Below are positions 5,557 through 12,553 of a DNA stretch of 12,553 nucleotides, in pieces. How positions within the stretch are numbered: the first letter of the stretch is position 1; every line of letters begins with the position of its first letter. Made by a program: the position numbers and the translations under genes. This DNA is from Spirochaetales bacterium (lineage in GTDB: Bacteria > Spirochaetota > Spirochaetia > SZUA-6 > DRHE01). The notes under the pieces were generated by a model that had not been told where the DNA came from, did no database searches, and saw only the letters and a list, made by a program, of their open reading frames with translations. The stretch is from NCBI GenBank assembly GCA_016930895.1, contig JAFGFV010000242.1, positions 1 through 12,553 on the forward strand, in the 5' to 3' direction.

Positions 5557-7005
5557 CTACCCCAATCCCGCCAGGTAGGCGTCGATCGCCGCCGCGGCCC
5601 GCCGTCCGTGGCCGATGGCCCGCACCACCAGCGAGGCCCCCGCGTGGGCGTCCCCGGCGCTGAAGACGCCGGGCACCGTGGTCATGTAATCTGCGCCTAC
5701 GGCGATGTTGCCCTTCGGGTCAAAGGCCACTCCCAGCTCTTCCAGGAGGCGTCCGTGCTCCACGTGCACGAAGCCCATGGCCAGGAGCACGAGCTCCGCC
5801 TCCAGCTCGAACTCGCTCCCCGGGACCTCCACTGCTTCCGGGCGGGCCCCCTGCCGGGGCTCGCTCCACTCCACGCCCTTGCACCGGGCGGAGCGCACCC
5901 CCGGTTCTGCGCCGCCGCCGAACTGCGTGACGGAAACCCCCCACATCCGCCGGCAGCCCTCCTGGTGGGAGCTGGAGGTCCGAAGCACGTTGGGCCAGCG
6001 GGGCCACCCGGGGTTGGCGGGAGACTGCCAGGTCGGGGGCTCAAGCAGGATCTCGATCTGGGTCACCGAGCGCGCCCCCTGGCGCACCGCGGTGCCCACG
6101 CAGTCCGAGCCGGTGTCCCCTCCCCCCACCACGAGCACCCGCTTGTCCTGGGCCGTGATCCCCGCCTGGCCGGCGGCCTCCCCTGCTGCTTGCCCGGCGA
6201 CCCGGCGGTTGGCCTGGCTCAGGAAGTCCAGGGCGAAATGGATCCCGGCCAGCGCGCGTCCCGGCACGGCGATGTCCCGGGGCATCCCCGCGCCGACGGC
6301 CAGGAGCACCACGTCAAACCTGCGGCGCAGGTAGCGCACGGACAGGTCCTCCCCGATCACCACCCCCGTTTCGAACTCCACCCCTTCGCGGGCCATCTGC
6401 TCCAACCGGCGGTCGAGCACCGCCTTGTCCAGCTTGAAGTCCGGGATGCCGAAGCGAAGCAGCCCGCCGATCCTGGAGGCTTTTTCGAACAGGGACACCC
6501 GGTGCCCGCGCCGGCGCAGAGTCTGGGCCGCGGCCAGGCCGGCGGGACCTGAGCCGATGATCGCGACCCGCCTCCCGCTCTCCCGCCGGGGGGGCAGCGG
6601 CACCACCCAGCCGGAGGCAAAGGCCTTCTGGATGATGGCCAGCTCGAGGCTGCGGATCGCCACGGGGCTGGAGTTGATGGCCAGGGTGCAGGAGGCCTCG
6701 CAGGGGGCCGGGCAGACCCTGCCGGTGAACTCCGGGAAGCTGTTGGCCATCTCCAGGCGCTGCCAGGCTTCGTACCAGTTGCCCCGGTACACGGCGTCGT
6801 TCCACTCGGGAATCAGGTTGCCCACCGGGCAACCCAGGGAGTGGCAGAAGGGGGTTCCGCAGTCCATGCAGCGGGCCGCCTCCCGCACGAGCTCCTCGGG
6901 GGGAAGCGGTAGGGCCACCTCGCGGTAATCCCGGATCCTCTCCTCGACGGGACGCTGTCGCCCCTCTACCCGTCCGTATTCCATGAATCCCGTGGGCTTT
7001 CCCAT
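5557..7005 (-). CDS. gltD: Glutamate synthase (NADPH) small subunit
   Basis: The 482-residue beta subunit of GOGAT takes electrons from NADPH through FAD and its 4Fe-4S centres and passes them to GltB. Cysteines in an N-terminal Fe-S domain are C46, C49, C54, C59 (CMDCGTPFCHSLGCP) and C98, C102, C106. The FAD-binding motif IIGSGPAGLAAA is at 149-160, the NADPH-binding VVGGGDTGSD at 292-301, and the C-terminal FAD contact GVFSAGDAHAGASLV at 446-460. The stretch 268-284 is an Ala/Gly/Gln-rich insertion before the NADPH motif. The ATG at 7005 shares one base with the gltB TGA (TGATG) and has a GAGGTG ribosome site within the gltB end, so translation is coupled. Length fits the family. A 10-bp palindrome, AGCCGCGGCT (5549-5558), spans the stop, but there is no T-run. 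Confidence 0.97.
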   Translation of the reverse strand: MGKPTGFMEYGRVEGRQRPVEERIRDYREVALPLPPEELVREAARCMDCGTPFCHSLGCPVGNLIPEWNDAVYRGNWYEAWQRLEMANSFPEFTGRVCPAPCEASCTLAINSSPVAIRSLELAIIQKAFASGWVVPLPPRRESGRRVAIIGSGPAGLAAAQTLRRRGHRVSLFEKASRIGGLLRFGIPDFKLDKAVLDRRLEQMAREGVEFETGVVIGEDLSVRYLRRRFDVVLLAVGAGMPRDIAVPGRALAGIHFALDFLSQANRRVAGQAAGEAAGQAGITAQDKRVLVVGGGDTGSDCVGTAVRQGARSVTQIEILLEPPTWQSPANPGWPRWPNVLRTSSSHQEGCRRMWGVSVTQFGGGAEPGVRSARCKGVEWSEPRQGARPEAVEVPGSEFELEAELVLLAMGFVHVEHGRLLEELGVAFDPKGNIAVGADYMTTVPGVFSAGDAHAGASLVVRAIGHGRRAAAAIDAYLAGLG

Positions 7006-10000
7006 CACACGTACACCTCTTCGGTCAAGTTCGCGCTCTCGGACTCCTTGAGCTCCCGTTCCCGCAGCCGCCGCAGCGCATCGCGGTAGTCCAGGGGAAT
7101 CACCCTGACGAACAGGGGTAGCATCTCCTCCCACAGCTCCAGGATCCGCGCGGCGTGACGACTGCCGGTGAGCTCCACGTGCCTCCGCAGGTGCCGCTGC
7201 AGGAACTCCCGGTCCTCCGGCTCGGTCACCGGCTCCACGTCCACCATCTCCAGGTTGCAGCGAGTGTCGAAGAGCTGGCTTGCGTCCAAGACGTAGGCAG
7301 CCCCGCCGCTCATCCCGGCGGCAAAGTTCACCCCGGTCTCCCCGAGCACGATGACCCGCCCCCCGGTCATGTACTCGCAGCCGTGGTCCCCCACTCCCTC
7401 CACCACCGCCACTGCGCCGCTGTTGCGCACGCAGAAGCGCTCCCCGGCCGCCCCGTTGATGTACACCTCCCCCGCGGTTGCCCCGAAGAGCGCCACGTTG
7501 CCGGTGATGATGTTGCGCTCCGGGAGGAAGGCGGATCCCCGCGGCGGGTAGAGGATCACTTTTCCGCCCGAAAGCCCCTTGCACAGATAGTCGTTGGCGT
7601 CCCCCTCCAGCTCGAAGGTGATGCCCGGGGCCAGGAAGGCCCCGAAGCTCTGCCCGGCCGAGCCGTGGAACTTGACCCGCACCGTGTCCGGCGGAAGTCC
7701 GGGTCCGCCGAACCGGCGGGACACCTCGGCGCTCAGGGAGGCGCCGACCGCACGGTGGCTGTTGCGGATGGGCATCTCCAGGGCCAGGGGTTCCCGCCGC
7801 TCCAAGGCGCCGGCCGCCCGGGCCAGGATCTCGTCGTCCAGGGCCGGAGGGAAGCCGTTGACCCGGGGGCAGCGGCAGTAGAGGGCCTGGCCGGGGGCCG
7901 TCGGGGGCTTGCAGAGCAGGCGGCCGAAGTCCAGCCCCCGGGTCTTGTGGTGGCCCACCGCTTCGTCCACCGCGAGATGGTCCACCTGCCCGATCATCTC
8001 CTCGAAGCGCCGGAACCCCAGCTCGGCCATGAGCTCGCGCACCTGTCGTGCCAGAAAGCGCATGAAGTACATCACGTGCTCCGGGCGCCCGGCAAAGCGC
8101 TTGCGCAGCTCCGGGTCCTGGGTGGCCACGCCCACCGGGCAGGTGTTCAGGTGGCACTTGCGCATCATGACGCACCCCATGGCGACCAGGGTCGTGGTGG
8201 CAAAGCCGAACTCCTCCGCGCCCAGCAGGGCGGCCACCACCACGTCCCTCCCGGTCTTGAGCTGCCCGTCCACCTGCACCCGGATCGACTCCCGCAGCCG
8301 GCTTCCCACCAGCACCGCCTGGGTCTCCGCCAGGCCGATTTCCCAGGGGGTGCCGGTGTGCATGATCGAGGACAGGGGCGAGGCCCCGGTGCCGCCATCC
8401 CCGCCGGAGATCAGGACCGTGTCCGCTTTCCCCTTGGCCACGCCTGCCGCCACGGTCCCCACGCCGACCTCCGACACGAGCTTGACCGAGACCCGGGCCC
8501 GCGGGTTGGCGTGCCTGAGGTCGAAGATCAGCTGCGCCAAGTCCTCGATTGAGTAGATGTCGTGGTGCGGAGGCGGAGAGATCAGCATGACGCCCGGGGT
8601 CGAGTGCCGCACTCGGGCGATGGTCTCGTCGACCTTGTGCCCGGGCAGCTGCCCGCCTTCCCCCGGCTTGGCCCCCTGGGCCATCTTGATCTGCAGCTCC
8701 TCGGCGCTGAGGAGGTACTCGCTGGTCACCCCGAAACGAGCCGAGGCAACCTGCTTGATCTTGCTGTTGCGATCCTCGCCGTCGCCCCCCGGACCGCTGC
8801 CCGGCCCGCCGAAACGGGCCGGGTCCTCCCCTCCCTCCCCGGAGTTGCTGCGGCAGCCGAGCCGGTTCATGGCGATCGCCAGGGTCTCGTGCGCCTCCGG
8901 GCTCAGCGAGCCGAAGGACATGGCGGAGCTGACGAAGCGCTCGAGGATGAGCTCCTCGCCCTCGACCTCCTCCAGGGGCACCGGCGTCGCGGGCACGAAG
9001 CGGAACAACCCCCGGAGGGTGCAGAGGTTGCGGCTGCGGTCGTTGACCACAGCCGTGTACTGCCGGAAGACCTCGTAGCTCCCGGTCCGCACCGCCTGCT
9101 GCAGGAGGGTGATCGCCTCCGGGGAGAACAGGTGGGACTCTGAACCCCGCCGGTGGCTGTACAGGCCCCCGGAGGGGAGCGTGTAGATGGCCGCAGGGAC
9201 GCCGCCCTCGGTGCCGCCCTCCGCCGGCCCGTTGGCACCCGCGGCCGCCGGCTGGGCCGCCGCGGCCGCCGGCGGCTCTGCCTCAGCGAAGGCCGCCAGG
9301 TGCACCGTGCGCCGCTCCTGTTCCACCTCGGCCATGCCGATGCCGCCGATCAGGGAAGGCGTCCCGGCGAAGCAGCGGTCGATCAATGCCTGGCTCAGGC
9401 CCACGGCTTCGAAGATCTGGGAGCCCCGGTAGCTGCGCAGGGTGGAGACCCCCATCTTGCTCATGACCTTCAGCAGCCCTTTCTTGACGGCCGTGATGTA
9501 CTGGTCGATCGCCTCCTGGACCGGCAGCTCCCGGGACACGTACCCGGCCTCCTGGAGCACCGGGATGCTCTCGAACACCAGGTAGGGGTTGACCCCGCTG
9601 GCACCGAAACCCACCAGCGCGGCGAAGTGGTGGACCTCCCGGGCCTCCCCGGTCTCCACCGCCAGGCCGCTCAGGTGCCGCTTGCCTGCCCGCACCAGGT
9701 GATGGTGCACCCCCCCAATGGCCAGGAGGCTGGGGATGGCGGCCCGCTCCGGGCTGATCCCCCGATCGCTCAGGATGACCAGGGAGTGCCCTTCGTCGAT
9801 GCGGGCCTCCACCTCCGCGCAGACCTCCTCCAGGGCCTGCTCCAAGCTGCCCTCGGGTCCGTGAGGATCGAAGAGGATCGGCACGGTGCAGACCCGGAAG
9901 TCCCTGATGGGCGAGGCACGGAGCATCTCCACGTCGTCGTTGGTCAGGATGGGATGCGAAAGCTTGAGCTGCCGGCAGTGCTCCGGGGTCTCGGCCAGCA

Positions 10001-11633
10001 GGTTGCGCTCCCTGCCGACAAAGCTCATCAGGCTCATGACCAGGTTCTCCCGGTACGGGTCGATGGGGGGGTTGGTGACCTGGGCGAAGAGCTGCTTGAA
10101 GTAGCTGAACAGCAGCTGGGGCCTCTCGGACAGCACGGCCAGGGAAGAGTCGTTGCCCATGGATCCCACCGGCTCCTGGGCGTTCTCGATCATCGGAGCC
10201 AGGATCTGCGTCAACTCCTCCCGGGTGTACCCGAAGGCGCGCTGCGCCTGGGCCACCCGCTCCCTGTCGATGGCCGACGGCCGCGAGGCCCCCAGCAGTC
10301 CCTTCAGCTGGATCCGGTTCTTCTCCAGCCAGTGGCGGTAGGGTTGCCGCCGGGAGACCGAGGACTTGATCTCGTTGTCCTTGATGATCCGTTTGCGCTC
10401 GGTGTCCACCAGGAACATCTTGCCCGGAGCCAGACGGCCCTTCTCCAGGACCTCTTCCGGGTCCACCTCCAGCACCCCGACCTCCGAGGCCAGGATCACC
10501 TTGCCGCTCCTGGTGATGACGTAGCGGCCGGGCCGCAGCCCGTTTCTGTCCAGCAGGGCGCCCACGCGGGCCCCGTCGCAGAAGCACACCGCCGCCGGTC
10601 CGTCCCACGGCTCCATGATGGCGGCGTGGTACTCGAAGAAGGCCCGCTTGTCCTGGGAGATGTGGTATCGTTCGCCGAAAGCCTCCGGGATCATCATGAT
10701 CAGGGAATGGTCGATGCCCCGGCCCCCGCGCACGAGCAGCTCCAGCACGCTGTCGAAGATCGCCGAGTCACTCATATCGGCATTCACGACCGGGCGGAGC
10801 TCATCGATCTGCCCGCCGAAGAGCTCCGAGGCCAGGCTCCGCTCCCGGGCTCGCATGTTGTTGACGTTCCGCCGCAGGGTGTTGATCTCCCCGTTGTGGG
10901 CGATCAATCGGAAGGGCTGGGCCAGGAACCACGACGGAAAGGTGTTCGTGCTGTAGCGCTGGTGGAACACGGCCATGGCGCTGCCGAAGTCCTCTTCGTC
11001 CAGGTCCGGGTAGAACGAAAGGAACTGGGTCGAGACGAACATCCCCTTGTACACCACGGTCCGGCTGGAAAACGAAGGGATGTAGAAGCGCTCCAGCTCC
11101 CACCCCCACTCACGGGCCGAGCGCTCCACGCGCTTGCGCAGCAGGTACAGGCGCCGTTCCAGCTCCTCTCCCGGTGCGGCCGGGAGCCGAACAAACACCT
11201 GGGCAAACCCCGGCATCTCTTCCCGAGCCTGCTCCCCCAGGCAGTCCGGATTCACAGGCACCTCGCGCCACCCCAGCACCTCGCCGCCCTCCCGCTGCAC
11301 GTGCCGATCGACGAGCCGCCGGGCCTCGCGCGCCTCGCCCGCGTCCGCAGGCAGGAAGAAGAAGCCGAGGCCGTAGCTCCCTGGCTCAGGCAGCTCGAAC
11401 CCGACGGTCCGGGCGAAAAACCGGTGGGGTATCTGCACCAGGATCCCGGCGCCGTCCCCGGTCTTCATGTCTCCGCCGACCGCCCCCCGGTGCTCGAGGT
11501 TGCAGAGGGCCTGGACGGCGTCGGTAACGATGCCGTGGGATGGGGTGCCGTCCACCCGGGCCACGAAACCCACCCCACAGGCATCCCGCTCCTCACGGGG
11601 ATCGAAGTATCCGGCGGCTCGAGGTCTCATCAT
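7005..11633 (-). CDS. gltB: Glutamate synthase (NADPH) large subunit
   Basis: The 1542-residue alpha subunit makes two glutamates from glutamine and 2-oxoglutarate. The class II glutamine amidotransferase domain covers about 19-430; C19 (DACGVGF) is the nucleophile exposed after removal of the first 18 residues, and HNGEINTLRRN is at 246-256. The central domain covers about 450-780. The FMN synthase domain covers about 840-1240, with SGGDGGTGASP at 1076-1086 and the 3Fe-4S cysteines C1154, C1160, C1165 (GCVMMRKCHLNTCPVG). The GXGXG beta-helix domain covers about 1315-1480. All catalytic landmarks are present, so the gene is intact. An Ala/Pro/Gly-rich stretch at 784-813 between the central and FMN domains is unusual. 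The start is one of two adjacent ATGs (11633 or 11630); GGAAG upstream fits the second better. It is expressed from the promoter at 11670-11698 with gltD. Confidence 0.98.
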   Translation of the reverse strand: MMRPRAAGYFDPREERDACGVGFVARVDGTPSHGIVTDAVQALCNLEHRGAVGGDMKTGDGAGILVQIPHRFFARTVGFELPEPGSYGLGFFFLPADAGEAREARRLVDRHVQREGGEVLGWREVPVNPDCLGEQAREEMPGFAQVFVRLPAAPGEELERRLYLLRKRVERSAREWGWELERFYIPSFSSRTVVYKGMFVSTQFLSFYPDLDEEDFGSAMAVFHQRYSTNTFPSWFLAQPFRLIAHNGEINTLRRNVNNMRARERSLASELFGGQIDELRPVVNADMSDSAIFDSVLELLVRGGRGIDHSLIMMIPEAFGERYHISQDKRAFFEYHAAIMEPWDGPAAVCFCDGARVGALLDRNGLRPGRYVITRSGKVILASEVGVLEVDPEEVLEKGRLAPGKMFLVDTERKRIIKDNEIKSSVSRRQPYRHWLEKNRIQLKGLLGASRPSAIDRERVAQAQRAFGYTREELTQILAPMIENAQEPVGSMGNDSSLAVLSERPQLLFSYFKQLFAQVTNPPIDPYRENLVMSLMSFVGRERNLLAETPEHCRQLKLSHPILTNDDVEMLRASPIRDFRVCTVPILFDPHGPEGSLEQALEEVCAEVEARIDEGHSLVILSDRGISPERAAIPSLLAIGGVHHHLVRAGKRHLSGLAVETGEAREVHHFAALVGFGASGVNPYLVFESIPVLQEAGYVSRELPVQEAIDQYITAVKKGLLKVMSKMGVSTLRSYRGSQIFEAVGLSQALIDRCFAGTPSLIGGIGMAEVEQERRTVHLAAFAEAEPPAAAAAQPAAAGANGPAEGGTEGGVPAAIYTLPSGGLYSHRRGSESHLFSPEAITLLQQAVRTGSYEVFRQYTAVVNDRSRNLCTLRGLFRFVPATPVPLEEVEGEELILERFVSSAMSFGSLSPEAHETLAIAMNRLGCRSNSGEGGEDPARFGGPGSGPGGDGEDRNSKIKQVASARFGVTSEYLLSAEELQIKMAQGAKPGEGGQLPGHKVDETIARVRHSTPGVMLISPPPHHDIYSIEDLAQLIFDLRHANPRARVSVKLVSEVGVGTVAAGVAKGKADTVLISGGDGGTGASPLSSIMHTGTPWEIGLAETQAVLVGSRLRESIRVQVDGQLKTGRDVVVAALLGAEEFGFATTTLVAMGCVMMRKCHLNTCPVGVATQDPELRKRFAGRPEHVMYFMRFLARQVRELMAELGFRRFEEMIGQVDHLAVDEAVGHHKTRGLDFGRLLCKPPTAPGQALYCRCPRVNGFPPALDDEILARAAGALERREPLALEMPIRNSHRAVGASLSAEVSRRFGGPGLPPDTVRVKFHGSAGQSFGAFLAPGITFELEGDANDYLCKGLSGGKVILYPPRGSAFLPERNIITGNVALFGATAGEVYINGAAGERFCVRNSGAVAVVEGVGDHGCEYMTGGRVIVLGETGVNFAAGMSGGAAYVLDASQLFDTRCNLEMVDVEPVTEPEDREFLQRHLRRHVELTGSRHAARILELWEEMLPLFVRVIPLDYRDALRRLRERELKESESANLTEEVYV

Positions 11634-11669
11634 CAGCTTCCGTGTCCATATATTTATGTAGCCTACGCA

Positions 11670-11698
11670 TTAATATACAAACAAACCAAACGTGTCAA
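11670..11698 (-). promoter_or_regulatory. Promoter of gltBD
   Basis: On the minus strand a perfect TTGACA (11693-11698) is followed by exactly 17 bp and TATTAA (11670-11675, four of six). Transcription would start near 11663, giving a leader of about 30 bases. The whole island 11640-11700 is much more AT-rich than its surroundings. Confidence 0.68.
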
Positions 11699-11700
11699 TA

Positions 11701-11737
11701 GCCGCGGTTCATCGGTTGGACCCGCGGCGATCGCCGC
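11701..11737. promoter_or_regulatory. Palindromic elements between gltB and the ACT-domain gene
   Basis: GCGGCGATCGCCGC at 11724-11737 is a perfect 14-bp palindrome. It overlaps the right arm of an inverted repeat, GCCGCGG (11701-11707) with CCGCGGC (11722-11728). The two structures are mutually exclusive if transcribed. The position just upstream of the gltB -35 (on the minus strand) and in the leader or promoter region of the plus-strand ACT gene suits an operator or a folded leader. Which of these it is cannot be decided from sequence. I see no convincing plus-strand promoter boxes here. Confidence 0.45.
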
Positions 11738-11784
11738 TCGCGCTGGACAGGCGGCAGCGGGGAGGCTACCATGGAGGCGCACAA

Positions 11785-11792
11785 GGGAGGAG
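11785..11792 (+). promoter_or_regulatory. Ribosome binding site fixing the ACT-gene GTG start
   Basis: GGGAGGAG ends six bases before the GTG at 11799. There is no in-frame ATG upstream, so this site decides the start. Confidence 0.75.
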
Positions 11793-11798
11793 AAAGCC

Positions 11799-12344
11799 GT
11801 GAAGAGCCACGCCGTCGTCACCGCGACCGGCCCGGACCGGGTGGGAATCGTGGACGATCTGACCACGATCATCCTCGAGGGTCACTGCAACGTCGAAGAG
11901 AGCCGCATGGCCGTTCTGGGCGGCGAGTTCGCCGTGATCCTGCTGCTGTCCGGCACCGCCGATGAGGTTGCGGCGTTGATCAGGGAGATGCCGGCCAAGG
12001 GACCCGATCTCGGACTGCAGATCTCGCTGAAGGAGACCCTCCCGGCCAAGCCTGCTCCCCAGTCGCGCCCCTACCTGCTGGAGTCGGTTTCACTGGACAC
12101 GCCCGGAATCGTGCACTCCATCACCACCCTGCTGCGGCGCCACGGTGTGAACATCAACGACCTGGAGACCGAGACCATCCCCGCTCCCTGGACCGGGGCC
12201 CCGATGTTCGTGATGAAGGCAAGACTGACCGTGCCCGGCGGGGTATCGATCGCCGCCCTGCGGGAAGAGGTGGAGACCCTGGAAGCGGAGCAGAACCTCG
12301 ACATCAAGCTGACCCCCATCTCGACGGTCCCGGTGGAGTTCTAG
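11799..12344 (+). CDS. GcvR-like protein with two ACT domains
   Basis: The 181-residue protein consists almost entirely of two ACT domains. The first is at about 1-80, beginning HAVVTATGPDRVGIVDDL. The second is at about 91-175, beginning LLESVSLDTPGIVHSITTLL, with GVNINDLETETI following. Each has the Gly/Pro-(Asp/Gly)-(Arg)-GIV turn that binds amino acids at ACT dimer interfaces. The layout and length match the glycine cleavage repressor GcvR family (about 190 residues in E. coli), which acts by protein contact without a DNA-binding domain; none is seen here either. The GTG start is chosen from the GGGAGGAG site. The gene is divergent from gltB across 165 bp and converges on typA. A role in sensing an amino acid linked to GOGAT is inference from position; a generic ACT regulator is equally possible. 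Confidence 0.85.
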   Translation: MKSHAVVTATGPDRVGIVDDLTTIILEGHCNVEESRMAVLGGEFAVILLLSGTADEVAALIREMPAKGPDLGLQISLKETLPAKPAPQSRPYLLESVSLDTPGIVHSITTLLRRHGVNINDLETETIPAPWTGAPMFVMKARLTVPGGVSIAALREEVETLEAEQNLDIKLTPISTVPVEF

Positions 12345-12553
12345 CCCGGACTTTCGGGACGGCGGCGGTAGGGTGAGAAGAGCGACTCAGACCGCTTCGC
12401 GGACCTGGGCGTCGCTCCGGCGATCGTCGTCTCGGGGGGGGGCCGCTGCGCCGGCCTGCCACCTTGCGGCGCTCGGCGGGCAGGATCAGCTTGCGCAGGC
12501 GGATCGACTGGGGAGTCACCTCCACCAGCTCGTCCTCCCGGATGTACTGGATG
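12304..12553 (-). CDS. typA: Ribosome-associated GTPase TypA/BipA, C-terminal end only
   Basis: The gene enters from the right edge. The visible residues IQYIREDELVEVTPQSIRLR, then KLILPAERRK, match the conserved C-terminus of TypA/BipA, a translational GTPase that acts on 70S/50S ribosomes under stress and cold. After that the frame continues as a Pro/Arg-rich tail through a run of nine C (12434-12442) and stops only at 12304, overlapping the end of the ACT-domain gene by 41 bp. If one C were missing, the frame would instead end at TGA 12387-12389 with an acidic tail (RDDDRRSDAQ and so on). That is more usual for TypA and would leave a 42-bp gap. The family call is strong; the exact end is uncertain. 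Confidence 0.8.
   Translation of the reverse strand, partial: IQYIREDELVEVTPQSIRLRKLILPAERRKVAGRRSGPPPRRRSPERRPGPRSGLSRSSHPTAAVPKVRARTPPGPSRWGSA

Noticed and set aside
5545..5558. Bidirectional terminator between mscS-type gene and gltD
   Set aside because: A 10-bp palindrome is present, but there is no T-run on either strand and no stable stem-loop of terminator size.
7155..8552. Plus-strand open frame (465 codons) antisense to gltB
   Set aside because: His/Gly/Arg-rich translation with no family signature; gltB is intact on the other strand.
11771..11965. Small open frame starting at ATG 11771, out of frame with the ACT gene
   Set aside because: It has Arg/Gly/Pro-rich shadow composition and overlaps the ACT gene in another frame; the ACT reading frame shows clear domain motifs.
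12345..12386. Intrinsic terminator after the ACT gene
   Set aside because: CCCG/CGGG around GACTTT gives only a 4-bp stem and no following T-tract.

Overview
The window is GC-rich bacterial chromosome, with AT-rich islands only at a few promoters, and holds ordinary-looking single-copy genes. There are no insertion sequences, phage genes, CRISPR arrays, rRNAs or tRNAs. The cysteine-rich dicluster ferredoxin, the TTGACA-type promoters and the strong GGAGG ribosome sites would fit a GC-rich, deep-branching Gram-positive-type lineage (for example Limnochordia, Symbiobacterium or Thermaerobacter relatives). The sequence alone cannot settle the phylum.

Left part (1-1213, minus strand). The N-terminus of a lipoyl-bearing E2 subunit of a 2-oxoacid dehydrogenase complex runs off the left edge. 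It is preceded by a DeoR-family repressor gene with a near-consensus promoter and three phased 9-bp repeats that look like its own operator. Upstream lies a separate 72-residue dicluster ferredoxin gene with an unusual first Fe-S motif.

Middle (1399-5544, plus strand). A promoter reads into a tightly packed set: aldo/keto reductase, LMW-PTP-fold arsenate reductase ArsC, RarD-type permease and a transglutaminase-like protein. The first three overlap by ATGA and the fourth follows after 9 bp. A MscS-type mechanosensitive channel follows after a 155-bp gap that may carry its own promoter.

Right part (5557-12553). Convergent to the channel are gltD and gltB, which together encode NADPH-type glutamate synthase (GOGAT) and overlap by one base. 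They are read leftward from a strong promoter at 11670-11698. A two-ACT-domain GcvR-like regulator is divergent from gltB. At the right edge, convergent with it, is the C-terminus of the translational GTPase TypA/BipA, with a run of nine C just before its end.

Functional reading: central nitrogen assimilation (gltBD) sits next to a candidate amino-acid-sensing regulator, a carbon-catabolic 2-oxoacid dehydrogenase operon sits under a DeoR repressor, and a small redox/stress operon lies between them. I did not find a clearly new multi-gene system. The most interesting items are the atypical ferredoxin, the phased DeoR repeats, the arsC/transglutaminase-like operon without ars partners, the gltB/ACT divergent pair and the C9 tract in typA.
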